Of a DNA stretch of 34,547 nt, positions 25,640-32,793 are shown in pieces. The position numbers were made by a program, and so were the translations under genes. Under the pieces are notes generated by a model. The model searched no databases, was not told the origin of the DNA, and saw only the letters and a program-made list of their open reading frames with translations. Position 1 is the first letter of the stretch. Each line of letters begins with the position of its first letter. This stretch comes from Acinetobacter lwoffii (GTDB taxonomy: Bacteria > Pseudomonadota > Gammaproteobacteria > Pseudomonadales > Moraxellaceae): positions 6,843-41,389 of the forward strand of contig NZ_DCLL01000057.1 in assembly GCF_002321025.1 (NCBI RefSeq), written 5' to 3'.

Positions 25640-26668
25640 ATGTTTGTATTTTCAGATGCCCTGTTAGCCTGGTTTGATGTCCATGGCCGTCATGACTTGC
25701 CTTGGCAAGTGACAAATGATCCCTATAAGGTCTGGGTCTCTGAAATCATGTTGCAACAAACCCAGGTCAAAACTGTACTGCAATATTTTGAACGCTTTAT
25801 CCAGCGTTTTCCGACCGTACAGGATTTGGGTAATGCATCCTGGGATGAAGTGGCGCCTTACTGGGCAGGACTGGGCTATTATGCCCGCGCCCGTAACCTG
25901 CACAAAGCTGCCGGCATGGTGACAGCACAGCAGCAGTTTCCACAAACACTGGAACAATGGATTGCTTTACCGGGGATCGGTCGTTCGACTGCCGGTGCCC
26001 TGATGTCACTGGGTTTACGGCAATACGGCGTGATTATGGATGGTAATGTGAAACGGGTCTTGTCGCGTTTCTTCGCAATTGAAGATGACCTGTCCAAACC
26101 CGTCCATGAACGTGCTTTATGGCAACTGGCCGAAGAATTATGTCCGCTTGAACGTAATCATGATTATACCCAGGCGATTATGGATCTCGGGGCCACAGTC
26201 TGTACCCCGAAAAAGCCACTGTGCCTGTATTGTCCCATGCAGCAACATTGCAAAGCACATCAGCAGGGTCTGGAAAATGAGTTACCGTTCAAGAAGGCTA
26301 AAAAACCGGTACCTATACGCTCAGCACAGGTTCTGCTGATTCAGTCCGGTGAAGAATGGCTCTGGCAACAACGACCCAACAGTGGCCTGTGGGGCGGGCT
26401 CTGGTGCTTGCCGATTATTGAAAATGTCCATGAATTTGAACAGCAATGTCAGCAGCTTGGCCTGAAAAATATCCTTAAAAAAGTCCAGATCAGCCACAGT
26501 TTCACCCACTTCACCTGGCAGCTTGAAGCAATCGTTTTTGTAGTGGATCAGGATCAGCAGGAACATCTGGCGATTGAACTGCAAGGCTGCTGGATGAGTC
26601 CGCAAACAGCAACCGATGCCGGTATTCCAACTGCCATGAAAAAATTGATCTCTGCGGTAAATGTATGA
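25640..26668 (+). CDS. mutY: A/G-specific adenine glycosylase MutY
   Basis: 342 residues. The catalytic glutamate lies in SEIMLQQTQVKTVLQYFERF (about 35-54). The helix-hairpin-helix is LPGIGRSTAGALMSL and the catalytic aspartate is in IMDGNVKRVLSRF near residue 137. The [4Fe-4S] cysteines are in CTPKKPLCLYCPMQQHC (C-x6-C-x2-C-x5-C, about 191-207). A C-terminal NUDIX-like domain (about 230 on, WLWQQRPNSGLWGGLWCLPI) reads 8-oxoguanine. It removes adenine mispaired with 8-oxoG. The N-terminus fits the family start. Normal length, no defects seen. Confidence 0.96.
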   Translation: MFVFSDALLAWFDVHGRHDLPWQVTNDPYKVWVSEIMLQQTQVKTVLQYFERFIQRFPTVQDLGNASWDEVAPYWAGLGYYARARNLHKAAGMVTAQQQFPQTLEQWIALPGIGRSTAGALMSLGLRQYGVIMDGNVKRVLSRFFAIEDDLSKPVHERALWQLAEELCPLERNHDYTQAIMDLGATVCTPKKPLCLYCPMQQHCKAHQQGLENELPFKKAKKPVPIRSAQVLLIQSGEEWLWQQRPNSGLWGGLWCLPIIENVHEFEQQCQQLGLKNILKKVQISHSFTHFTWQLEAIVFVVDQDQQEHLAIELQGCWMSPQTATDAGIPTAMKKLISAVNV

Positions 26669-26737
26669 CATAGTCTAGGCAAAGCAAAAAATCGATCAGC
26701 TCAACATGAGCATTGCCAATATTTAAGGATGAATAGC

Positions 26738-27280
26738 GTGCGCCAATACCTTGCTTTGACCTGGGTGGCTTTGATTGCCATATTACTGACCGCCTGTAGC
26801 AGTACGCCGAAACAACCTTCTTCTGCACAGTTAAATCCGCTACTGGTACAAAAACTGCAAAATAAGCGAATGCCTTCTTCACTGCCCATCCCGGTGGCAC
26901 GTGTACAGGCACGTGAATTACAGGATACCTGGGGTGCTTCGCGCAGTCGCGGACGTTTGCATGAGGGCATTGATATCATGGCTCCACGTGGAACCAAAGT
27001 CTTTAGTGCCACAGAAGGTCTGATTGCAGATTTACGCAATAACAATTTGGGTGGTAAAGTAGTCTGGATTCTGGGTCCGGGCGGCTCCTGGCATTATTAT
27101 GCGCATCTGGATGGACATAAACGCGGCCTGAAAGTAGGTGATGCTGTCAAAAAAGGCCAACTCATCGGCTATGTGGGCAATAGCGGTAATGCCCGACATA
27201 CTGCACCACATCTGCATTATGGTATTTATTTACAGGGCAAGGGGCGCGGTGTGGTCAACCCCTACCCCTATTTACGTTAA
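26738..27280 (+). CDS. M23 (LytM-type) peptidase lipoprotein
   Basis: About 180 residues. The signal peptide ends in a lipobox, LLTACSS, giving a lipidated cysteine. The M23 fold carries both zinc motifs, HEGIDIMAPRG (His-x3-Asp) and APHLHYGIYL (His-x-His), together with WHYYAHLDGH. The zinc ligands are therefore present, unlike in degenerate LytM activators such as EnvC or NlpD. It probably acts on cell-wall crosslinks or regulates amidases in the periplasm. There is no LysM domain. GTG 26738 has GGA eight bases upstream; ATG 26729 is in frame but lies four bases from that site. It lies close after mutY and before a small hypothetical gene. Confidence 0.86.
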   Translation: MRQYLALTWVALIAILLTACSSTPKQPSSAQLNPLLVQKLQNKRMPSSLPIPVARVQARELQDTWGASRSRGRLHEGIDIMAPRGTKVFSATEGLIADLRNNNLGGKVVWILGPGGSWHYYAHLDGHKRGLKVGDAVKKGQLIGYVGNSGNARHTAPHLHYGIYLQGKGRGVVNPYPYLR

Positions 27281-27295
27281 TTTTAGGGTATTTAC

Positions 27296-27541
27296 ATGTC
27301 AGAAACGTTGATCAACCGTCTGGTAGAATTTGCTGAATCAGGCAATCAACAAAAAATCGTACTGAATGGTCAAAGCTATCAGGGCTGGGTGATGGAAATT
27401 ACCGAAGATGCGCTGCTGATCAGTACCGGTTATGCCGACAAAAGTGGTAAAGACATGTGGATTCAATTTAGCGATCTGGATCAGGCTGAACTGTCTTACT
27501 GGGATAATCAGCAAGATCAATGGGCTGTGTTTAAATTATAA
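27296..27541 (+). CDS. Small conserved-looking hypothetical protein
   Basis: 81 residues, acidic and soluble, without signal or membrane segment. A clear AGGG ribosome site lies nine bases before ATG 27296, and the gene sits between two real genes with short gaps (15 and 24 bases). The sequence pattern (IVLNGQSYQGWVMEITEDAL, then WIQFSDLDQAELSYWDN) looks like a small beta-rich fold. I do not recognise a family and assign no function. Probably cotranscribed with the M23 lipoprotein and tag genes. Confidence 0.75.
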   Translation: MSETLINRLVEFAESGNQQKIVLNGQSYQGWVMEITEDALLISTGYADKSGKDMWIQFSDLDQAELSYWDNQQDQWAVFKL

Positions 27542-27565
27542 AACTATAAAAATAAGGAGCATGGC

Positions 27566-28147
27566 ATGACTCTGCAACGCTGTGGCTGGTGCTCCAATGA
27601 TCCGCTGTATATCACCTATCATGATCAGGAATGGGGACAAGCCCTGCTGGATGAAAATCGCCTGTTTGAAATGCTGTGTCTGGAAGGACAGCAGGCCGGT
27701 CTAGCCTGGATTACCGTACTCAGAAAACGTGAAGCGTATCGTGAACATTTTTTTCAATATTCCATTCAGTCGATTGCAGCACTTACAGATCAACAACTCG
27801 AACTCAAGCTTAAGGATGCTCGCCTGATCCGTCATCGTGGCAAGCTGCATGCCATTCGCGAGAATGCTCAAGCATGGCTCAAGCTGCAACAGCAAGGCAT
27901 CAATGTAGGGCAATGGCTTTGGTCTTTTGCCCAACAACCCCGACTGAATAATGATGTTACGGATTATCGTCAGGCAGCGGCACAGACTATCGAAAGCCAG
28001 ATCATGTCAAGAGCCTTTAAAAAGGCCGGTTTTAAATTTGTCGGACCCACCATTTGCTATGCCTTTATGCAGGCCGTCGGTATGGTCGATGATCACGAAA
28101 ATCATTGTCACTTTAAAACAAGATCCTCCCATTCAAAGAAGAGCTGA
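27566..28147 (+). CDS. tag: DNA-3-methyladenine glycosylase I
   Basis: 193 residues. The N-terminus RCGWCSNDPLYITYHDQEWG (residues 5-24) is diagnostic, with the first zinc-binding Cys and His. The base-recognition segment is LEGQQAGLAWITVLRKREAY, containing the conserved Glu. The C-terminal MVDDHENHCHFK supplies the remaining His and Cys ligands. Tag excises 3-methyladenine from alkylated DNA. ATG 27566 follows AAGGAG by six bases. The next gene begins four bases after its stop, so the two are in one operon. Confidence 0.95.
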   Translation: MTLQRCGWCSNDPLYITYHDQEWGQALLDENRLFEMLCLEGQQAGLAWITVLRKREAYREHFFQYSIQSIAALTDQQLELKLKDARLIRHRGKLHAIRENAQAWLKLQQQGINVGQWLWSFAQQPRLNNDVTDYRQAAAQTIESQIMSRAFKKAGFKFVGPTICYAFMQAVGMVDDHENHCHFKTRSSHSKKS

Positions 28148-28151
28148 ATTT

Positions 28152-29180
28152 ATGTCGAATAATATTATCCACGCTTATGCTGCAATGTCAGCAGGTGCTG
28201 CACTCGAACCCTATCAATTTGATGCTGGTGAACTACAGCCACGTCAGGTCGAAGTCAAAGTAGAATACTGTGGCCTGTGTCATTCTGATATTTCAATCCT
28301 CAATAATGACTGGGGTTCATCCGTTTATCCGGTCGTGGCTGGACACGAGATTATCGGCATCATCACGCAACTGGGTGCTGATGCCAAAGGCCTGAAAGTG
28401 GGTCAACGGGTTGGCATTGGCTGGACGGCGGAAAGCTGCCAGTATTGTGATCCATGTATTTCAGGTCAGCAGGTACTCTGTACTGGCGGCCAAGTGGCGA
28501 CTATTGTCGGACATGCCGGTGGTTTTGCCGACAAGGTCCGTGCTGGCTGGCAATGGGTCATTCCCCTTCCTGAAGATCTGGATCCTGAAAGTGCCGGCCC
28601 CCTGCTCTGTGGCGGAATTACCGTATTTGATCCTATCCTGAAACATCAGATTCAGGCCATTCATCATGTTGGCGTAATTGGTATTGGTGGTTTAGGGCAT
28701 ATGGCCATCAAGCTGCTGAAAGCCTGGGGCTGTGAGATTACCGCTTTTACCTCAAATCTCGATAAAAGTGATGAGCTGAAAGGCATGGGCGCTGACCATG
28801 TGGTGAATAGCCGTGATTCGGCTGCCTTAAAAGCCCAGCGTGGCAAGTTCGATTTATTGCTGAGTACGGTCAATGTCACCTTGAACTGGCAGGCTTATCT
28901 GGCCACTTTAGCACCGAACGGTACTGTGCATATGCTGGGTCTGCCTTTAGAACCGATGCAGATTCCGGCGGGCATGCTGATTGGTGGCGCCAAGTCAGTT
29001 ACTGGTTCACCAACCGGTTCGCCGGCGGCACTGCGTCAGTTACTCCAATTTGCCGCACGTAAAAACATTGCGCCACAAATTGAAGTCTTCCCGATGTCAC
29101 AGCTGAATCAGGCCATTGAACATCTGCATTCTGGTAAAGCGCGTTACCGGATTGTACTTAAAGCGGACTTTGAAGCTTAA
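28152..29180 (+). CDS. Zinc-dependent NAD(P) alcohol dehydrogenase (YahK/cinnamyl-ADH-like)
   Basis: 342 residues, medium-chain dehydrogenase family. The catalytic zinc is bound by Cys in CGLCHSDISI and by GHEIIG. The structural zinc is bound by the four cysteines in SCQYCDPCISGQQVLC (about 95-110). The coenzyme fold has GVIGIGGLGHMAIKLLKAWG (about 173-192). FTSNLDKSDELKGMGADHVV and TVNVTLNWQAYLATLAPNGT resemble the NADPH-dependent aldehyde reductases of the YahK/CAD group. It would reduce a range of aldehydes. ATG 28152 fits the family N-terminus; the frame remains open upstream over the tag gene but is not coding there. No function link with tag beyond cotranscription. Confidence 0.88.
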   Translation: MSNNIIHAYAAMSAGAALEPYQFDAGELQPRQVEVKVEYCGLCHSDISILNNDWGSSVYPVVAGHEIIGIITQLGADAKGLKVGQRVGIGWTAESCQYCDPCISGQQVLCTGGQVATIVGHAGGFADKVRAGWQWVIPLPEDLDPESAGPLLCGGITVFDPILKHQIQAIHHVGVIGIGGLGHMAIKLLKAWGCEITAFTSNLDKSDELKGMGADHVVNSRDSAALKAQRGKFDLLLSTVNVTLNWQAYLATLAPNGTVHMLGLPLEPMQIPAGMLIGGAKSVTGSPTGSPAALRQLLQFAARKNIAPQIEVFPMSQLNQAIEHLHSGKARYRIVLKADFEA

Positions 29181-29202
29181 ACTCTGCCTGTTTCAATCTG
29201 TC

Positions 29203-29223
29203 AAAAAGACCCAGCAATTGGGT
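29203..29223 (+). terminator. Left half of an apparently split bidirectional terminator
   Basis: AAAAAGACCCA (29203-29213) pairs weakly with its local partner TGGGT (29219-29223). Its full eleven-base complement TGGGTCTTTTT lies at 29580-29590. The reunited structure would be a strong terminator between two convergent genes. A short five-base hairpin (ACCCA/TGGGT) remains here. Confidence 0.5.
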
Positions 29224-29224
29224 A

Positions 29225-29262
29225 ATGCCAGTCAATTAAGGAATTGACTGGCATTTTATTTT
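29225..29262 (+). terminator. Hairpin with T-run inside the inserted segment
   Basis: ATGCCAGTCAATT (29225-29237), loop AAGG, AATTGACTGGCAT (29242-29254), then TTTATTTTTT. Thirteen perfect pairs and a T-run, 44 bases after the adh stop, so it can end that transcript in place of the split terminator. Confidence 0.85.
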
Positions 29263-29318
29263 TTAAATTCATGATCATACTTGATAGGTAGAAAAGTCAT
29301 CTGCAACTGTTTGAGACA

Positions 29319-29424
29319 TGAGGTGTATTGCACCGCAAGATTAAAAAATGATTGTTTCTGCGACCAGTTTACGAGTCGATGGTGGCTGACGAGTTTTGCG
29401 GTGAGGAGTGTTGCCCCGCAAGAT
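29319..29424. repeat. Imperfect 23-bp direct repeat and palindrome in the inserted segment
   Basis: 29319-29341 (TGAGGTGTATTGCACCGCAA, then GAT) and 29402-29424 (TGAGGAGTGTTGCCCCGCAA, then GAT) agree at 20 of 23 positions, 83 bases apart. Just beyond lies the palindrome GCGAAGCTTCGC (29434-29445). The stretch is more GC-rich than the surrounding intergenic DNA. The rest of the gap, 29460-29572, is AT-rich and shows nothing further. It could be part of a structured RNA or a dispersed repeat. Confidence 0.55.
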
Positions 29425-29589
29425 GCCTTCCTTGCGAAGCTTCGCTTCTCATTTGGGCGAAACCAAAGTAACAAATGATTTACAAGTATTTGATTTAGAA
29501 CGTTAATACTCCATCGTAAATGACTAAAAAATTAAAGATTTTACTTATAAACTCCTTAACTGATCAGCATTACAGCAATTGGGTCTTTT

Positions 29590-30234
29590 TTATTGCAGAG
29601 CTTCAGGTAAAACCATAAGACTTGAAGGCTTGGCCAGTTCCGTCTTCATCTTCTGCAACATCTGATACGGCTGCTGCTGTACAAACATATTTACAAAAGT
29701 TAAGGGAATCGAGCCTTCCGGATTGGCATAACCATAAGTTAAAACCTTGACCTGATTATTGCCCAGCTTTTGAAAAGTCCAATCCCCCTGATAATCGGTC
29801 AAACGTACATAGTTCGGATTTAAGGGATAGCCGGTCTGAATGGCTTTATTCTTGATGGTGATCTGTCCATTGGCTTCCTTGATCATCTTGCCCTGCACAA
29901 TCAGATCACGGTCTTTTAAGGGAAATGGAAAATCCAGCACCATATACAAAGTGAAATCGCCTTTTTTATCATCGCGGGACAAGACCTTGATGCTGCCCAT
30001 ATAGGGCACCCATTGTACCGCCTGCTCGATATCCAGAATCAGCGACACGGCATTTTCAATCGGGGCATGGTAGGTGGTTTCAGCTTTATACATAAAGACC
30101 GGGTTTTGCTGGTTCTGATAAGTCCAGACCTTGATATTATTTTTATCAATACTAAGTTTGGTATTCTCGGCCGGCTTTGCCTGCGCAATGGCACCAAGCG
30201 CCACTGCACAGAGCAGGAAAATCATTTTTTGCAT
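29590..30234 (-). CDS. Secreted START/SRPBCC-like domain protein
   Basis: 214 residues. A signal peptide (MQKMIFLLCAVALGAIAQAK) is cut after Ala-Gln-Ala. The mature part follows the START-domain pattern: VFMYKAETTYHAPIENAVSL, WVPYMGSIKVLSRDDKKGDF, LYMVLDFPFPLKDRDLIVQG, and a late GYANPEGSIPLTFVNMFVQQ. The fold forms a lipid- or hydrophobe-binding pocket. A periplasmic location is implied by the signal, and the ligand is unknown. It follows dapB by 58 bases on the same strand and may be cotranscribed. Its TAA overlaps the T-run of the split terminator's right half. Confidence 0.8.
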   Translation of the reverse strand: MQKMIFLLCAVALGAIAQAKPAENTKLSIDKNNIKVWTYQNQQNPVFMYKAETTYHAPIENAVSLILDIEQAVQWVPYMGSIKVLSRDDKKGDFTLYMVLDFPFPLKDRDLIVQGKMIKEANGQITIKNKAIQTGYPLNPNYVRLTDYQGDWTFQKLGNNQVKVLTYGYANPEGSIPLTFVNMFVQQQPYQMLQKMKTELAKPSSLMVLPEALQ

Positions 30235-30292
30235 TTTATTATTCGTCTTATTTTAGTTTTAGATCTTTTTTATAAATGATTTTGACTGGATT

Positions 30293-31114
30293 TTAAACCT
30301 GAATATCGTTAAAACCCAGCACGTCTTTCATGTCATATTTACGTGCATCACGGCCGACCACCCAGGCAGCAGCACGTACTGCACCGCTGGCAAAGTTCAT
30401 GCGGTTGGTGGCTTTATGGGTAATTTCCACACGTTCCCCATCGGCAATAAACATGGCGGTATGTTCACCGACGATATCACCACCACGAATGGTCTGGAAA
30501 CCAATGCTTTGACGCTCACGCGGACCGGTATGACCTTCGCGGCAGTACACAGCGTCTTCTTTCAGGTCACGGCCTAAAGCCTCCGCAATCGCTTCACCCC
30601 ACATAAGTGCAGTCCCCGATGGTGCATCCACTTTATGACGGTGATGTGCCTCAATCACTTCGATATCCACCGTATCGCCAAAGACTTTCGATGCCAGTTC
30701 AAGCAGTTTAATCGATACGTTCACACCGACTGAATAATTCGCTGCATAAACCACAGGGGTTTCAGCTGCTGATTCATCTAAATAAGCTTTTTGCTCATCA
30801 TTCATCCCCGTGGTACCAATCACGATGGCAACACCTGCTTCACGGCAAATTTTCAGATGATTGACGGTCGCTGCCGGTGCGGTGAAATCAATCACGACAT
30901 CACAGTTTTTGACCACCTCTGCAAGACTACCCACCACCTTGACACCGACTGCACCAATCCCGGCAAGTTCGCCCGCATCTGCGCCTAATAGGGTACTTTC
31001 AGGGCGTTCTACTGCAGCTGCCAATTGATAACCGGCTTCATGCACAGCCTGAATGAGGATACGCCCCATACGGCCGCCTGCACCCAAGATTCCAATGCGT
31101 GGTGTAGCTGACAT
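30293..31114 (-). CDS. dapB: 4-hydroxy-tetrahydrodipicolinate reductase
   Basis: 273 residues. The NAD(P)-binding motif is IGILGAGGRMGRILIQAV (about 7-24). VIDFTAPAA and IGTTGMNDEQK follow, then the catalytic/substrate segment EAHHRHKVDAPSGTALMWGE (about 155-175) and GERVEITHKATNRMNFASGA near the end. It catalyses the NAD(P)H-dependent step of lysine and diaminopimelate synthesis. I chose ATG 31114, which has AGGA seven bases upstream; the frame is open 28 codons further but that part is not family-like. An extended -10 promoter lies just upstream. Confidence 0.96.
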   Translation of the reverse strand: MSATPRIGILGAGGRMGRILIQAVHEAGYQLAAAVERPESTLLGADAGELAGIGAVGVKVVGSLAEVVKNCDVVIDFTAPAATVNHLKICREAGVAIVIGTTGMNDEQKAYLDESAAETPVVYAANYSVGVNVSIKLLELASKVFGDTVDIEVIEAHHRHKVDAPSGTALMWGEAIAEALGRDLKEDAVYCREGHTGPRERQSIGFQTIRGGDIVGEHTAMFIADGERVEITHKATNRMNFASGAVRAAAWVVGRDARKYDMKDVLGFNDIQV

Positions 31115-31148
31115 AACATAGTCCTGATGTTGATCCAAAATTGCTTTT

Positions 31149-31157
31149 ACTATAGCA
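31149..31157 (-). promoter_or_regulatory. Extended -10 promoter element before dapB
   Basis: On the minus strand the sequence reads TGCTATAGT, a TGn extension joined to a -10 hexamer with one mismatch to TATAAT. It is about 35 bases before the dapB start. The -35 region is weak, as is usual for extended -10 promoters. Confidence 0.45.
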
Positions 31158-31313
31158 AAACTGCGGAATAACACTAAGATGCATTGCATAAAAATCAATG
31201 AAAAGATATGAAAGGTGTTATGAGCGATTTTTATATATCTAGAATTTTCTGATTAGATTGGCTTTATAAAGTTGTGGAACATTGCTCAAATAGTAAGCGT
31301 GGAACGTGAATAA

Positions 31314-31350
31314 TCATAAAAAAAGCCCAATCGGTGAGGATTGGGCTTTT
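31314..31350 (-). terminator. Terminator between the orphan glycosyltransferase and dapB
   Basis: AAAAGCCCAATC (31321-31332), six-base loop, GATTGGGCTTTT (31339-31350). On the minus strand it is followed by seven T, so it ends transcription arriving from the glycosyltransferase or dnaJ side. The remainder of this 327-bp gap (31160-31310 and 31351-31393) shows no gene. Confidence 0.88.
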
Positions 31351-31393
31351 CAATACAACATAAACAACTGAATTAAAACAAATAATTTAAAGC

Positions 31394-32701
31394 ATTTCGT
31401 ATAAGGTGTATTATGTTAATTTTAGGAAAACTAACATAATATTATGAACTAGCTTTGCTATATATTTCTGAAATTTTTCTATTATAATCATTAATTGAAT
31501 GTTCAGATTCAATTCTTAGTAAACTTCTGATAGCTTTTTCCTTAATAATATTTTTATTCTCAATACACTCCAAAAATATTTCTTTTAATTTTTCTATAAT
31601 ATTCCTCCGTGTTATATTTTTTTGTTCAAAAGAATCAATAATTATTTCACCTAAATCATTTTTCCTTACACCAATTAACCAACCAATATCAGCATTATTA
31701 ATTTCAGGTAAAGCTCTGACATCGGTAGATATGACAGGGCATCCACATGCTTGGAACTCTAGTACAGAATAACCAAAAGTATCTGCCCAAGTAACCAAAA
31801 TACCTACATGGTGATCTTTAATAATTTCTAACAATTTTTTATTATCTATTTTAGAAATTAAATTTATATTTTTTCTTTCATTTATTATTTTTTTTATAGA
31901 ATCTCGATAGTTTTCATCATCTTGAAACTTTCCAAGTGCATAATTATTATCTGCTTCAATATTACCAACCAGTGTTATTTGAATATCATTTTCTGAAATT
32001 TTATTTTCTAAAATAAGCTCTTGTACTGCTAAAACTATTTCACCACCACCCTTTCTATAAAAGTCATTTCCAACAAAAATAAATTTTAGATTATCATATT
32101 GTTTTTTTAAAATATTGTCTTTATTTACTAAAACGTCCTGAGGAGGATATATTACATAAGTTTTATTATTTATATCACTCTCTACCTCTGGAAATGACTG
32201 TAATAATTTCTCCTGTATTTTTCTTGTGCAATCAGAAATAGCTACAACACCTAAACAATTCTGATTTGATATATATTTTAAATATTTATTAACTATTTCA
32301 TTGTATTTATATTCTGGATTTTTTTGATTATGTGAGTTCACTAGATCTAAAAATCTTGGAACCATTGTTTCAAAAGTAACGACCCATTTTTTATTTGTAA
32401 TACAGATATCATTAAATGAATGATAAATATCAGCTCTATTTTTAAATAAAGGATAGAAAACAAAGTCTTTTGCGATTTTTTTTATTATAGGTAATCTTTT
32501 AGCATATTCATAAATATTAAAATATCTTAAATTGATGTAATCATGCTCACTTGATGTTGTTATGCATCTTTTTTCTGGATAAGCAAAACGTGTTATTCCT
32601 ACTTTCATTGAAATCACCTAAAACTGAATATTTATAATTGATTTTAAATCAAATTTCGATAAAATTTTATTTTATTTAACATAAAATCTCTTATGCGAAA
32701 T
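31394..32701. repeat. Imperfect 26-bp inverted repeats bracketing the orphan glycosyltransferase gene
   Basis: 31394-31419 reads ATTTCGTATAAGGTGTATTA then TGTTAA. The minus strand from 32701 to 32676 reads ATTTCGCATAAGAGATTTTA then TGTTAA. They agree at 21 of 26 positions without gaps. Further out, AATTTAAAGCA occurs in direct orientation at 31384-31394 and 32742-32752. A hairpin (ATTATGTTA 31410-31418 with TAACATAAT 31432-31440) overlaps the left repeat just behind the gene. High A+T makes chance matches more likely, so I rate this moderate. Confidence 0.45.
31442..32608 (-). CDS. Orphan GT4-like glycosyltransferase
   Basis: 388 residues, GT-B type. The C-domain has KFIFVGNDFYRKGGGEIVLA (about 195-215) and IKDHHVGILVTWADTFGYSV, then LEFQACGCPVISTDVRALPE, a D-x7-E version of the E-x7-E sugar-nucleotide site. 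The N-domain has DIYHSFNDICI. The ATG at 32608 has AGGTGA six bases upstream; a GTG at 32617 lies inside that site. The gene is very AT-rich (bases 31861-31920 hold 9 G or C of 60), unlike dapB and dnaJ on either side, and alone on its strand segment with its own terminator. It looks acquired. A surface polysaccharide or glycoprotein acceptor is likely; none can be named. Confidence 0.82.
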   Translation of the reverse strand: MKVGITRFAYPEKRCITTSSEHDYINLRYFNIYEYAKRLPIIKKIAKDFVFYPLFKNRADIYHSFNDICITNKKWVVTFETMVPRFLDLVNSHNQKNPEYKYNEIVNKYLKYISNQNCLGVVAISDCTRKIQEKLLQSFPEVESDINNKTYVIYPPQDVLVNKDNILKKQYDNLKFIFVGNDFYRKGGGEIVLAVQELILENKISENDIQITLVGNIEADNNYALGKFQDDENYRDSIKKIINERKNINLISKIDNKKLLEIIKDHHVGILVTWADTFGYSVLEFQACGCPVISTDVRALPEINNADIGWLIGVRKNDLGEIIIDSFEQKNITRRNIIEKLKEIFLECIENKNIIKEKAIRSLLRIESEHSINDYNRKISEIYSKASS

Positions 32702-32753
32702 CCCATTTCAAGTACCTAGATTCTATTTCTATCATAGTATAAATTTAAAGCAC

Positions 32754-32786
32754 AAAGAAGGACGCCGCAGCGTCCTTCTTTATTTT
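32754..32786 (-). terminator. Hairpin terminator after dnaJ
   Basis: AAAGAAGGACGC (32754-32765), loop CGCA, GCGTCCTTCTTT (32770-32781). Twelve perfect pairs, eight bases beyond the dnaJ stop. The T-run is better on the plus strand, so it may work in both directions. Confidence 0.8.
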
Positions 32787-32793
32787 CATTCGA

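Larger units (their letters stand above)
29212..29584. mobile_element. Inserted segment flanked by a 12-bp direct repeat
   Basis: CAGCAATTGGGT occurs at 29212-29223 and again at 29573-29584. The 349 bases between begin AATGC and end GCATTA, so five bases are inverted at the tips. Removing the segment and one repeat restores a perfect terminator for the convergent adh and START genes. This reads as an insertion with a 12-bp target duplication. It has no credible gene, so it would be non-autonomous. The type of element is not known to me. Confidence 0.55.

Noticed and set aside
27951..28151. 67-codon upstream extension of the alcohol dehydrogenase
   Set aside because: It overlaps the 3' end of tag in another frame and does not resemble the dehydrogenase family.
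29256..29474. Open frame of 72 codons on the minus strand within the inserted segment
   Set aside because: It lacks a ribosome binding site and a family-like pattern, and covers the repeated motif and palindrome. I treat it as a chance frame in a repeat element.
31115..31198. 28-codon upstream extension of dapB
   Set aside because: It covers the likely dapB promoter; ATG 31114 has a ribosome site and matches the family start.
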